From contig CASQEL010000155.1 of the NCBI GenBank assembly GCA_949427775.1, positions 1-5,575 of the forward strand: 5,575 nt of DNA, read 5' to 3'. Positions 1-5,575 of the stretch are shown here, one piece after another (position 1 is the stretch's first letter; each line of letters opens with the position of its first letter). The notes under the pieces were generated by a model. It was not told the origin of the DNA. It saw only the letters and a program-made list of their open reading frames with translations, and did not search any database. The position numbers were made by a program, and so were the translations under genes. Source of the DNA: an uncultured Desulfovibrionaceae bacterium (GTDB taxonomy: Bacteria > Desulfobacterota > Desulfovibrionia > Desulfovibrionales > Desulfovibrionaceae).

Positions 1-324
1 CTTGAGCACCTCCTGCCAGACTCGCCGGCTTTCGGGAGACGCGTAATCCAGGAACACCAGAATTTCATTGTTTGCCGTCTTGTTGCCGAAGACCACCGGA
101 TACACTTCCTCTTTCCAGTGTTTCCGGTATCCCGCCTCCGCCTGCATGGTCATGGCGTGGGCTCCCAGAGACTTCAACGCGGCGGCCTGTTCATCGGAGA
201 TTCCCCTGCTGGAAGCCAGTTTCGACTGCACATACGGATTGAACCGGTTTCCCTCCACAGTGGCGCACCCCGCAAGACACAGCAACGCCAGACTCGACAG
301 CATCCAACAGAAAATGCTACGCAT
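1..324 (-). CDS. Lipoprotein with DsbA/DsbG-like thioredoxin-fold start, lacking CXXC (partial, C-terminus outside window)
   Basis: The first 108 codons are visible and the gene continues past the left edge. The N-terminus is a lipoprotein signal: positive MRS, a hydrophobic stretch (residues 4-16) and the lipobox LAGC at 17-20. Cys20 would be lipidated, and Ala21 at +2 favours the outer membrane by the E. coli sorting rule. A helical, polar linker region (about 22-85) precedes EILVFLDYASPESRRVWQEV (87-106). This matches the beta-strand and active-site helix of DsbG/DsbC-type disulfide isomerases, where the family has D-x-x-CPYC-K-x-x-W. Here CPYC is replaced by SPES (96-99), so both redox cysteines are absent; apart from signal-peptide Cys6 and Cys16, the only cysteine seen is the lipidated one. 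A thiol-redox role is therefore unlikely; a binding or chaperone role is possible (inference). The start is supported by a GAGG Shine-Dalgarno 8 bases upstream. The gene begins 14 bases after the cbiK-like stop, suggesting one operon. Confidence 0.75.
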   Translation of the reverse strand, partial: MRSIFCWMLSSLALLCLAGCATVEGNRFNPYVQSKLASSRGISDEQAAALKSLGAHAMTMQAEAGYRKHWKEEVYPVVFGNKTANNEILVFLDYASPESRRVWQEVLK

Positions 325-332
325 TTGAAGAT

Positions 333-336
333 CCTC
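333..336 (-). promoter_or_regulatory. Shine-Dalgarno of the lipoprotein gene
   Basis: On the minus strand GAGG lies 8 bases before the ATG at 324. It sits inside the 14-base gap after the upstream chelatase stop codon (TGA, 339-341). It fixes the lipoprotein start and indicates independent initiation within a shared transcript. Confidence 0.6.
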
Positions 337-338
337 GC

Positions 339-1115
339 TCACAATGATGTTACGGCTTCCGCCAGATGATCCAGCCAGATATTGATAAATCCGGCATATT
401 CCGCCGTCCCCTTGAGGACAGGCACGCAGGAAACCCCTTCGGCCTCCAGGCGCGATCGCCAGGAGTGGGGACGGGGCCCCGCCATATCCTGCAACGTGTG
501 GCGTCCCACCGTGGAAAGCAGGGGCATGAGCCACACGCGCGTTCCCGGTCGCAGGCGGGGGAGAATATGTTCCAGAGTAACCGCCCCATTCATGGCGCCC
601 ACGTGCACGTCCGGATCATGCTCATGCACAGCCTGTGCCAAATCCGCATACCGTACCACGGCGGGGTGCCGCGCGCCGTGTCCCATCAGCACTACGGCTT
701 CGCCGGGCGCGCGGTCCCGAGGAAGGTGCCGCAGCACGGCGCGCGCCGCGGACGCCACATCGTCATCAGTCGACAGCAGGGGCGCGCCGGTGCGCACCAC
801 GGCAAAGCCGGGCGCGCCCTGCATGGCGGCCGCTTCCGCCGCCACTTCCGCGTATTCGTTGCCGGGAATGATCTGCAGAGGCTGCACGGCCACGTGGGTG
901 TATTTTTCAAACCACATTTTCTGCAACGCTTTTTTGACGGAATCGGTTTTTTTTCGGGCCGCGGCCAGACGCTCCCGCAACAGCACGGAGGTAAACGCCC
1001 AACGAACCGGAATGCCGGGGAAACGCGCCCTTACTTCCGCGCCGAAAAGCTTGAGCGTCGTTTCGGCCTGCGGACTGCCCGACCCATACGCCGCCAGAAG
1101 AATACCCTGTTTCAT
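339..1115 (-). CDS. cbiK: CbiK-family sirohydrochlorin cobaltochelatase, atypical active site
   Basis: CbiK inserts Co(II) into sirohydrochlorin in the anaerobic cobalamin pathway; some members also make siroheme or haem precursors. The 258-residue length fits the family (about 260-300). Numbered from the ATG at 1115, visible matches to family blocks are an N-terminal strand ILLAAYGSGSP (5-15), AFTS (40-43), VQPLQIIPGNEY (77-88, usually VQSLHII-G-EY), a GAPLLS block (110-115), MGHGARHPA (144-152), VGAMNGAVTLE (172-182) and LMPLLSTVGRHTLQDMAG (196-213), then a SW pair (218-219). The paired histidines His146 and His206 are kept. The Glu expected between them is Asn176, and the His of the family's SLHII block is Gln81. 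No signal peptide is present, so the enzyme should be cytoplasmic, unlike the periplasmic CbiK form of Desulfovibrio. A GTG directly precedes the ATG (at 1118) and could be the start instead. Neither has a good Shine-Dalgarno; the leader is an A7 run. Family assignment is strong; the metal and substrate are uncertain. Confidence 0.85.
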   Translation of the reverse strand: MKQGILLAAYGSGSPQAETTLKLFGAEVRARFPGIPVRWAFTSVLLRERLAAARKKTDSVKKALQKMWFEKYTHVAVQPLQIIPGNEYAEVAAEAAAMQGAPGFAVVRTGAPLLSTDDDVASAARAVLRHLPRDRAPGEAVVLMGHGARHPAVVRYADLAQAVHEHDPDVHVGAMNGAVTLEHILPRLRPGTRVWLMPLLSTVGRHTLQDMAGPRPHSWRSRLEAEGVSCVPVLKGTAEYAGFINIWLDHLAEAVTSL

Positions 1116-1171
1116 CACTGTTTTTTTACGTCATTGCCGAGCTCCAGGCAAGGAAAGAAAGCTGTCCGAGA

Positions 1172-1200
1172 TTGACCGGGGCGGCACAAGGATTTATGAC
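1172..1200 (+). promoter_or_regulatory. Candidate sigma70-type promoter of the rfbD-like gene
   Basis: TTGACC (1172-1177, 5 of 6 matches to TTGACA) is followed by a 17-base spacer and TATGAC (1195-1200, 4 of 6 matches to TATAAT). Transcription would begin near 1207, giving a leader of about 32 bases that contains the Shine-Dalgarno. It lies in the divergent 123-base spacer, where a promoter is expected. This is consensus matching by eye only. Confidence 0.45.
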
Positions 1201-1231
1201 TCCGGGAAATGCCCCAACATCCACCCCGGAG
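1200..1231. repeat. 7-bp inverted repeat spanning the -10 edge and the Shine-Dalgarno
   Basis: CTCCGGG (1200-1206) and CCCGGAG (1225-1231) are exact reverse complements separated by 18 bases. The right arm overlaps the GGAGG Shine-Dalgarno of the rfbD-like gene. It could be an operator, or a hairpin hiding the ribosome site if transcription starts at or before 1200. Short arms in GC-rich DNA make chance a real possibility. Confidence 0.3.
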
Positions 1232-1232
1232 G
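1228..1232 (+). promoter_or_regulatory. Shine-Dalgarno deciding the rfbD-like start
   Basis: GGAGG lies 6 bases before ATG 1239. It selects this start over the in-frame ATG at 1209, which would add ten residues (MPQHPPRRKH) before the Rossmann strand and whose own upstream sequence has no comparable site. Confidence 0.75.
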
Positions 1233-1238
1233 AAGCAT

Positions 1239-2117
1239 ATGACAGCCAAGGCATTGGTACTCGGCGGACGCACCGGTTTGCTGGGACAGGCCCTCGCGCG
1301 TACTCTGGCCGCCCATGACTGGACGGTCGCCGCGCTCGGGCGCGAGGACGGGGATCTGCACAATGTCGACTTTCTGAAAGAACATCTGGATCGCACGGCT
1401 CCCGACGTCGTCTTCAACACTGTGGGATGGACCCAAGTAGACGCCGCGGAAGACGAAAAGGACGCCGCCCTGCGCTGGAATCGCGCGTTGCCCGACAGCC
1501 TGGCGCGCATGGTCAAGGGCACGTCCTGCCATTTGATGCATTACAGCACCGACTTTGTCTTTTCGGGCGCCGGAGAGCGCCCCTACACGGAGACCGACAC
1601 GCCCAAACCCCTTTCCGTGTACGGCGCTTCCAAGCTGGCCGGCGAGCAGGCGGTGCTCCGGCTGGCCCCCGAAAACAGTTGCGTCGTCCGCACGGCATGG
1701 TTGTTCGGGCCGGGACGAAAAAATTTCGTCAGCACCATCCTGGAAGCCTGCCACCGTCGGGACACCATTTCCGTGGTGCATGATCAGGTCGGCTCTCCGA
1801 CCTATACCCTGGATCTGGCGTACTGGAGCCTGCTGCTGGCCGAGAAACGGGCCACGGGCATCGTCCATGCCGTCAACTCCGGTCAGGCCAGCTGGTGCGA
1901 TCTGGCCTGCGAGTCGGTTTCCCTGGCGGGGGCTCCCTGCCGCGTGGACCCGATTCCGTCTTCGGAATGGCCACAGCGCGCCCCGCGTCCGACGTTCAGT
2001 CCTTTGGACACGGCGCATCTGACGGCCCTTACAGGCCAGACGCCCCGCCCGTGGCCCCAGGCCCTGCGCGATTATCTTTTCAAAGAATACCTCCCCGCGC
2101 ATTCGGCAAGGCATTGA
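1239..2117 (+). CDS. rfbD: dTDP-4-dehydrorhamnose reductase (RmlD/RfbD-like)
   Basis: This 292-residue cytoplasmic extended short-chain dehydrogenase/reductase matches the usual RmlD length (about 290-300). RmlD reduces dTDP-4-dehydro-6-deoxy-L-mannose to dTDP-L-rhamnose with NAD(P)H, the last step of the dTDP-rhamnose pathway for LPS or surface glycans. Visible motifs are the dinucleotide loop GGRTGLLGQ (9-17, GxxGxxG as G10, G13, G16), NTVGWTQVDAAED (60-72, usually N-A-A-A-Y-T-x-V-D-x-A-E), YSTDFVFSG (102-110), YGASKLAGE (128-136) and the substrate-domain block RTAWLFGPGRKNFV (151-164). The catalytic set Thr104, Tyr128, Lys132 is intact and falls at the same numbers as in the enterobacterial enzyme. 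No rfbA, rfbB or rfbC lies next to it in the window, so the exact sugar nucleotide could differ. The start follows from GGAGG 6 bases upstream. The gene is divergent from the cbiK-like gene and preceded by a plausible promoter. Confidence 0.85.
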   Translation: MTAKALVLGGRTGLLGQALARTLAAHDWTVAALGREDGDLHNVDFLKEHLDRTAPDVVFNTVGWTQVDAAEDEKDAALRWNRALPDSLARMVKGTSCHLMHYSTDFVFSGAGERPYTETDTPKPLSVYGASKLAGEQAVLRLAPENSCVVRTAWLFGPGRKNFVSTILEACHRRDTISVVHDQVGSPTYTLDLAYWSLLLAEKRATGIVHAVNSGQASWCDLACESVSLAGAPCRVDPIPSSEWPQRAPRPTFSPLDTAHLTALTGQTPRPWPQALRDYLFKEYLPAHSARH

Positions 2118-2135
2118 TCCGGATCAACAGTTTTT
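2114..2135 (+). terminator. Palindrome plus T-run at the rfbD-like stop (weak terminator candidate)
   Basis: TTGATCCGGATCAA (2114-2127) is a perfect 14-base palindrome overlapping the TGA stop (2115-2117). It is followed three bases later by five T (2131-2135). As RNA it would give only a 5-bp stem with a CCGG loop, weak for intrinsic termination. It could instead be a protein-binding dyad or chance. Confidence 0.3.
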
Positions 2136-2263
2136 CTCCCCGTGATTCCATGAGTATTCCCGCCGGGTTCGCGCGCCCTGAAGAAAGCGAAGCGCGTTTT
2201 CCGCCCCCTGTCGTCGCGCCGATCCCCCGCGAACTTCCGCCCCGCTTCGCCGCGCGCGGCATG

Positions 2264-2292
2264 TTTACGTGCGGGGCCATATCGTGTAAATT
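2264..2292 (+). promoter_or_regulatory. Weak promoter candidate before the DUF3179 gene
   Basis: TTTACG (2264-2269) and TAAATT (2287-2292) are 17 bases apart, each with 4 of 6 consensus matches, in the only AT-richer part of the 194-base spacer 2118-2311. The rest of the spacer is GC-rich; I see no gene in it. One in-frame ATG at 2150 could extend the downstream protein by 54 residues, but it lacks a ribosome site and would bury the signal peptide. Confidence 0.3.
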
Positions 2293-2301
2293 TCCACACA
2301 T

Positions 2302-2305
2302 GGAG
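2302..2305 (+). promoter_or_regulatory. Shine-Dalgarno deciding the DUF3179 gene start
   Basis: GGAG lies 6 bases before ATG 2312. It excludes the in-frame ATG at 2300, whose own G is the first base of this site, and places the signal peptide exactly at the N-terminus. Confidence 0.65.
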
Positions 2306-2311
2306 TTTTTC

Positions 2312-3430
2312 ATGTTCCCCCACAAAAAAATATCACTGTTTCTTCTTCCCCTGTTGGCGTTTCTGTTCTGGCCCGCACAGTCGGGAGCCCTGCCCAAAAC
2401 CACCGAGGATCTGACGGCCATCAACGACAATCTGCTGGAAACGTCGGTTTCCTACGGAGCCATCCCTTCCCTGTATCGCCCCCGTTACGACCGGGTCATG
2501 GAAGCGGATCTGTCCATGGATGCGAAAGATCCGGTCTTTATCGTCATGTTTCCCGACGGACCGCGCATCTATCCCCAGCGGATCATGGTCTGGCATCTGG
2601 TGGTCAACGAGGTCATCAACGACGTGGCCTACGCCGTCACCTACTGCCCTACCACCGGCACGATGGTCGCCTATGATACCAGCATGCAGGGACTGAACCT
2701 GATTCTGGACCCGGAAGGCCGTTTGTACGAGGGCAACGCCGTGCTCATCGATCGCAACTCCGGCAGTCTGTGGCTCCAGCAGTTGGGCATGGCCTTCGAC
2801 GGCCCCCTGATGGGACGGGGGCTGCCCCTGGTTCCCGCCTACTGGACCACTTGGGACGCGGCCAAGCGCGTCTTTCCCCATGCGCCGGTGCTGGGCGTGC
2901 CTACCGGCAGCCGTCGTCCGTACTCCCGCGATCCTTACGGCAACTATCTCAAAAAAGGCACCTATTACGACAACGATCGCCTGGTCTACCGCGTGAACCG
3001 TCTGGACAAACGCCTGCCCCGCAAAGCTCCGGTGCTCGGCCTGGAACTTCAGGGCGCTCTGGTGGCCATCGACATCAACTACGTAAAGAAAAAAGGCGCG
3101 GTCAACTTTTTCCTGGGACCGGATCCGCTGCTGGCCGTGCACGATCGGCGTCTGGACGTCATTCGCGTCTACAACCGGCAGATTTGGGCAAAACCCTCGC
3201 TGTTCACCTATCATCAGGGCGCGCTCGTCGATCTCGCCACCCGCACGCGATGGGATCCCGCCACAGGCAAGGCTTTGGAAGGCAATATGCAGGGCGCGTC
3301 CATGACCCAGTATTTCGGCATGTACGCCATGTGGTTCTCCTGGTACGCCGTCAACCCGGAAACATTTCTTATCCCCGGTCCCGGCGAAGTGTCCCAGCAG
3401 ATGCTCGACACCACCCCCCTGGATCAATAA
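2312..3430 (+). CDS. Secreted DUF3179 family protein with incomplete cysteine motif
   Basis: The product is 372 residues. The N-terminus is a Sec signal peptide: MFPHKK, a hydrophobic core (7-21) and a likely signal peptidase I cut after SGA (24-26), so it should be periplasmic or secreted. No later membrane segment is seen. The body matches the DUF3179 family of unknown function: AIPSL (50-54), a DPVFIVMFPDGPRIYP block (73-88), IMVWHLVVNEVIND (91-104), AVTYCPTTGTMVAYD (108-122), GSLWLQQLGMAFDGPLMG (151-168), LPLVPAYWTTWDAA (171-184) and a C-terminal segment RTRWDPATGKALEG (311-324) followed by an FxxWYAVNPET region (342-351). Members usually read TYCPLCGT; here it is YCPTTGT, so the second cysteine is Thr115 and Cys112 is the only cysteine in the protein. 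A two-cysteine metal or disulfide site cannot form within one chain. The function is unknown. The gene is 42 bases upstream of hrpB with no terminator between them. Confidence 0.85.
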   Translation: MFPHKKISLFLLPLLAFLFWPAQSGALPKTTEDLTAINDNLLETSVSYGAIPSLYRPRYDRVMEADLSMDAKDPVFIVMFPDGPRIYPQRIMVWHLVVNEVINDVAYAVTYCPTTGTMVAYDTSMQGLNLILDPEGRLYEGNAVLIDRNSGSLWLQQLGMAFDGPLMGRGLPLVPAYWTTWDAAKRVFPHAPVLGVPTGSRRPYSRDPYGNYLKKGTYYDNDRLVYRVNRLDKRLPRKAPVLGLELQGALVAIDINYVKKKGAVNFFLGPDPLLAVHDRRLDVIRVYNRQIWAKPSLFTYHQGALVDLATRTRWDPATGKALEGNMQGASMTQYFGMYAMWFSWYAVNPETFLIPGPGEVSQQMLDTTPLDQ

Positions 3431-3472
3431 CCCCGCGACGAAACGCCGCGCCGACGGACGGCTGATCCGCCC

Positions 3473-5575
3473 ATGCCCCGCTCTCCGAATCCCGCCCCCG
3501 CTCCCGGGCCGGAAACCGCGCCCTGTCCTGTGGACGCGGTGCTGCCCCGCCTGCGCGCGGCGCTGGAAGACGCGCCCCACGCCGTGCTCTGCGCCCCGCC
3601 CGGGGCGGGCAAAACCACGCGCGTGCCCCTGGCGCTGCTGACGGCTCCCTGGTTGCGCGGCCGCCGCATTCTCATGCTGGAACCGCGCCGTCTGGCCGCG
3701 CGGGCCGCGGCGCGCTACATGGCCCGTCTGCTGGGAGAACCCGTGGGGCGCACGGTGGGCTACCGGGTACGTCTGGAGTCCTGCGTCGGCCCGGAGACGC
3801 GCATCGAAGTTCTTACCGAAGGCATTCTGACCCGCTATCTGCAGGACGACCCGGAACTTGCCGGCGTAGGCTGCGTCATTTTCGACGAATTTCACGAACG
3901 TTCCCTGCACGCCGATACCGGACTGGCCTTATGTCTGGACAGCCGGGAAGCTTTGCGGCCGGATCTGCGTCTGGTGATCATGTCGGCCACCCTGGACGCC
4001 GAACCCGTGGCGCATCTTCTGGGGGGCGACTGTCCCGTCATCCGCAGCGAAGGCCGGAGCCGGCCTGTGGAGATCCGCCATGCGCCGCCTCCCGCTCCGC
4101 TGCGCATGGAGAACCATGCGGCCGCCGTGATTCGCCATGCTCTGGCCCGCGAACAGGGCGGCATCCTGGCGTTTCTGCCCGGCGCGGCGGAAATCCGCCG
4201 TGTGGCCGAACTTCTCGGCCCTTCGCCCGCCCCCGGCGTGACGGTGCACCCCCTCTACGGCGATCTGCCTCCGGAGGAGCAGGACGCCGCCCTGCTGCCC
4301 GCCGTGCCGCCGGCCCGCAAAGTGGTTCTGGCGACGTCCATTGCGGAAACGAGCCTGACCATCGAAGGCATCCGCGTGGTCGTCGACGCCGGTCTGACCC
4401 GCACCGTGCGGGTGGACCCGGCCACGGACATGGGAAGGTTGGTCACGGAACGCGTCTCCCTCGCCGGAGCCGATCAGCGGGCCGGGCGGGCCGGACGAAC
4501 CGAGCCCGGCGTCTGCTACCGCCTCTGGCGCGCCGGGGAGGAAGCCGGGCTGCGCCCTTTCGCCCGTCCGGAAATGCCGGACGCGGATTTGGCTCCACTG
4601 CTGTTGCAACTGGCGCTCTGGGGCGTGAGCGATCCCGCGACTCTGCGTTGGCTGGATGCGCCGCCCCAAGCCGCCGTGGAGCGCGCCCGGCAAACGCTGC
4701 ATGCCCTCGACGCGCTGCGCCCGGCCAGGGGCCAGGGAACGGACGCCGTCGTCCTCACCCCCCACGGCCGCGCTCTGGCCGCCCTGCCCCTCCACCCGCG
4801 CCTGGCGAACATGGTTTTGCGCGGCAAAGAAGACGGTTCCGGTTCCCTGGCCTGCTGTCTGGCCGCGCTTCAGGAAGAGCGCGATCCCCTTCGCCGCGCC
4901 GACAGCGACATCCGACGCCGGGTGGAACATCTTTGCGCCGCGCGAACGACGACGCCTCCGCCGCGTCGCCTGCGCGAATCCGCCCGGCAGACCGCCCGTC
5001 TGGCCGGAATAGCGTTTTCCTTTGCCGAAGCGGCGGCCGACGTCGACGCGACGGGGCGGCTGCTGGCCCTGGCCCGGCCCGAATGGCTGGCCAAACAGCG
5101 CGACGGGAGTCCCGGTCGCTTTCTTCTGCGCAACGGGCGGGCCGCCGTTCTTCCTCCGGAAGATCCCCTGGCCCACGCGCCGTTTCTGGCCGTGGCCGCG
5201 CTGGACGGCGATCCCGCGCGGGCCCGCATCCATCTGGCCGCTCCCCTGAATCGTCAGGACGTGGAGGAGCTTTTCGCCGCCCATATCCGCACGGAAGACG
5301 TTTTGTGCTGGGATCCGGACGCGGAAGCCGTGATTGCCCGACGGCGCGTCCGGCTGGATGCGCTGGTGCTGGAGGAAAGCCCGCCCGCCGTTCCTCCTTC
5401 TCCCGATGCCGTGACCCCGGCTGTGCTGGAGGGCATCCGTCTGCTGGGGCTGTCCTGTTTGCCCTGGACGGAAGAGCTGCGCCAATGGCAGGCCCGCGTC
5501 ACCCTGCTGCGCGCTCTGGAGGGAAAAGTCTGGCCGGATGTGACCGATGCCGCGCTGTCGGACACCCTGGAGACG
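3473..5575 (+). CDS. hrpB: ATP-dependent RNA helicase HrpB (partial, C-terminus outside window)
   Basis: A continuous frame of 701 codons runs to the window edge; HrpB proteins are about 810-850 residues, so the C-terminal HrpB domain is missing from view, not from the gene. It is a DEAH-box superfamily 2 helicase. Visible motifs are Walker A APPGAGKTT (41-49), PRRLAAR (71-77), TEGILTR (115-121), the DEFH box (138-141), SAT (171-173), LATSIAETSLTIEGI (286-300) and QRAGRAGR (335-342), followed by a winged-helix/ratchet-like region colinear with E. coli HrpB. All key ATPase residues are present. HrpB is cytoplasmic; its RNA substrate is poorly defined in bacteria. ATG 3473 is the only usual start between the upstream in-frame TAA (3428-3430) and the helicase core. 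It gives an 18-residue Pro-rich extension relative to E. coli. No clear Shine-Dalgarno precedes it, so coupling to the DUF3179 gene is possible. A GTG at 3530 is a less likely alternative start. Confidence 0.92.
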   Translation, partial: MPRSPNPAPAPGPETAPCPVDAVLPRLRAALEDAPHAVLCAPPGAGKTTRVPLALLTAPWLRGRRILMLEPRRLAARAAARYMARLLGEPVGRTVGYRVRLESCVGPETRIEVLTEGILTRYLQDDPELAGVGCVIFDEFHERSLHADTGLALCLDSREALRPDLRLVIMSATLDAEPVAHLLGGDCPVIRSEGRSRPVEIRHAPPPAPLRMENHAAAVIRHALAREQGGILAFLPGAAEIRRVAELLGPSPAPGVTVHPLYGDLPPEEQDAALLPAVPPARKVVLATSIAETSLTIEGIRVVVDAGLTRTVRVDPATDMGRLVTERVSLAGADQRAGRAGRTEPGVCYRLWRAGEEAGLRPFARPEMPDADLAPLLLQLALWGVSDPATLRWLDAPPQAAVERARQTLHALDALRPARGQGTDAVVLTPHGRALAALPLHPRLANMVLRGKEDGSGSLACCLAALQEERDPLRRADSDIRRRVEHLCAARTTTPPPRRLRESARQTARLAGIAFSFAEAAADVDATGRLLALARPEWLAKQRDGSPGRFLLRNGRAAVLPPEDPLAHAPFLAVAALDGDPARARIHLAAPLNRQDVEELFAAHIRTEDVLCWDPDAEAVIARRRVRLDALVLEESPPAVPPSPDAVTPAVLEGIRLLGLSCLPWTEELRQWQARVTLLRALEGKVWPDVTDAALSDTLET

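Noticed and set aside
1122..1160. Possible minus-strand promoter for the cbiK-like gene (TTGCCT, 17 bases, TAAAAA)
   Set aside because: Only 4 of 6 matches in each element, and the transcript would begin almost on the start codon; too weak to list.
366..1242. Overlapping plus-strand open frames of 269 and 286 residues across the cbiK-like gene
   Set aside because: They are antisense to a well-supported CbiK-family gene, rich in Arg/Ala/Pro, without motifs or ribosome sites.
1714..1730. Stem-like inverted repeat GACGAAA-AAA-TTTCGTC inside the rfbD-like gene
   Set aside because: It encodes the conserved GRKNFV block of the reductase, so the symmetry is probably a by-product of coding; there is no other sign of regulation.
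2150..2311. Upstream in-frame ATG (2150) extending the DUF3179 protein by 54 residues
   Set aside because: No ribosome site, and it would place a clear Sec signal peptide in the middle of the protein.
2333..3910. 525-residue open frame on the minus strand opposite the DUF3179 gene and the start of hrpB
   Set aside because: It lies antisense to two clearly recognisable genes, its composition is rich in Gly, Arg, Gln and His, no family motifs are visible, and long antisense frames are expected in GC-rich codon-biased DNA.
3929..5485. 518-residue open frame on the minus strand opposite hrpB
   Set aside because: It is a shadow of the hrpB codon pattern with low-complexity Gln/Gly/Arg content and no recognisable domain.

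Overview
The window is GC-rich, densely coded bacterial DNA with five protein genes. Two on the minus strand face three on the plus strand across a 123-base divergent intergenic region. A CbiK-type anaerobic cobaltochelatase, a DUF3179 exported protein, an RmlD/RfbD-like reductase and an HrpB helicase, all strongly GC-biased, suggest a Desulfovibrionaceae-like sulfate reducer. That placement is inferred from gene content and was not tested by a search. Both edge genes are cut by the window.

Minus strand, read right to left: a 258-residue CbiK-family chelatase (339-1115), then, after 14 bases and with its own Shine-Dalgarno, the first 108 codons of a lipoprotein (1-324). The lipoprotein carries what looks like the start of a DsbA/DsbG-type thioredoxin fold, with SPES where the CXXC redox centre should be. 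The two genes are probably co-transcribed. The chelatase keeps both active-site histidines but has Asn at the usual metal-binding Glu.

Plus strand: an RmlD/RfbD-like dTDP-4-dehydrorhamnose reductase with an intact catalytic triad (1239-2117), a 194-base spacer, a secreted DUF3179 protein with an incomplete version of the family's cysteine motif (2312-3430), and after 42 bases the first 701 codons of the DEAH-box helicase HrpB (3473 to the window end). These three have no obvious shared pathway. DUF3179 and hrpB may share a transcript because no terminator is visible between them. No stretch over 300 bases lacks a gene, and I saw no RNA genes, mobile elements or CRISPR.

I do not see a convincing new multi-gene system. 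The most interesting signals are active-site losses in otherwise well-conserved proteins: a redox-dead DsbG-like lipoprotein beside an atypical CbiK, and a DUF3179 protein with a single cysteine.
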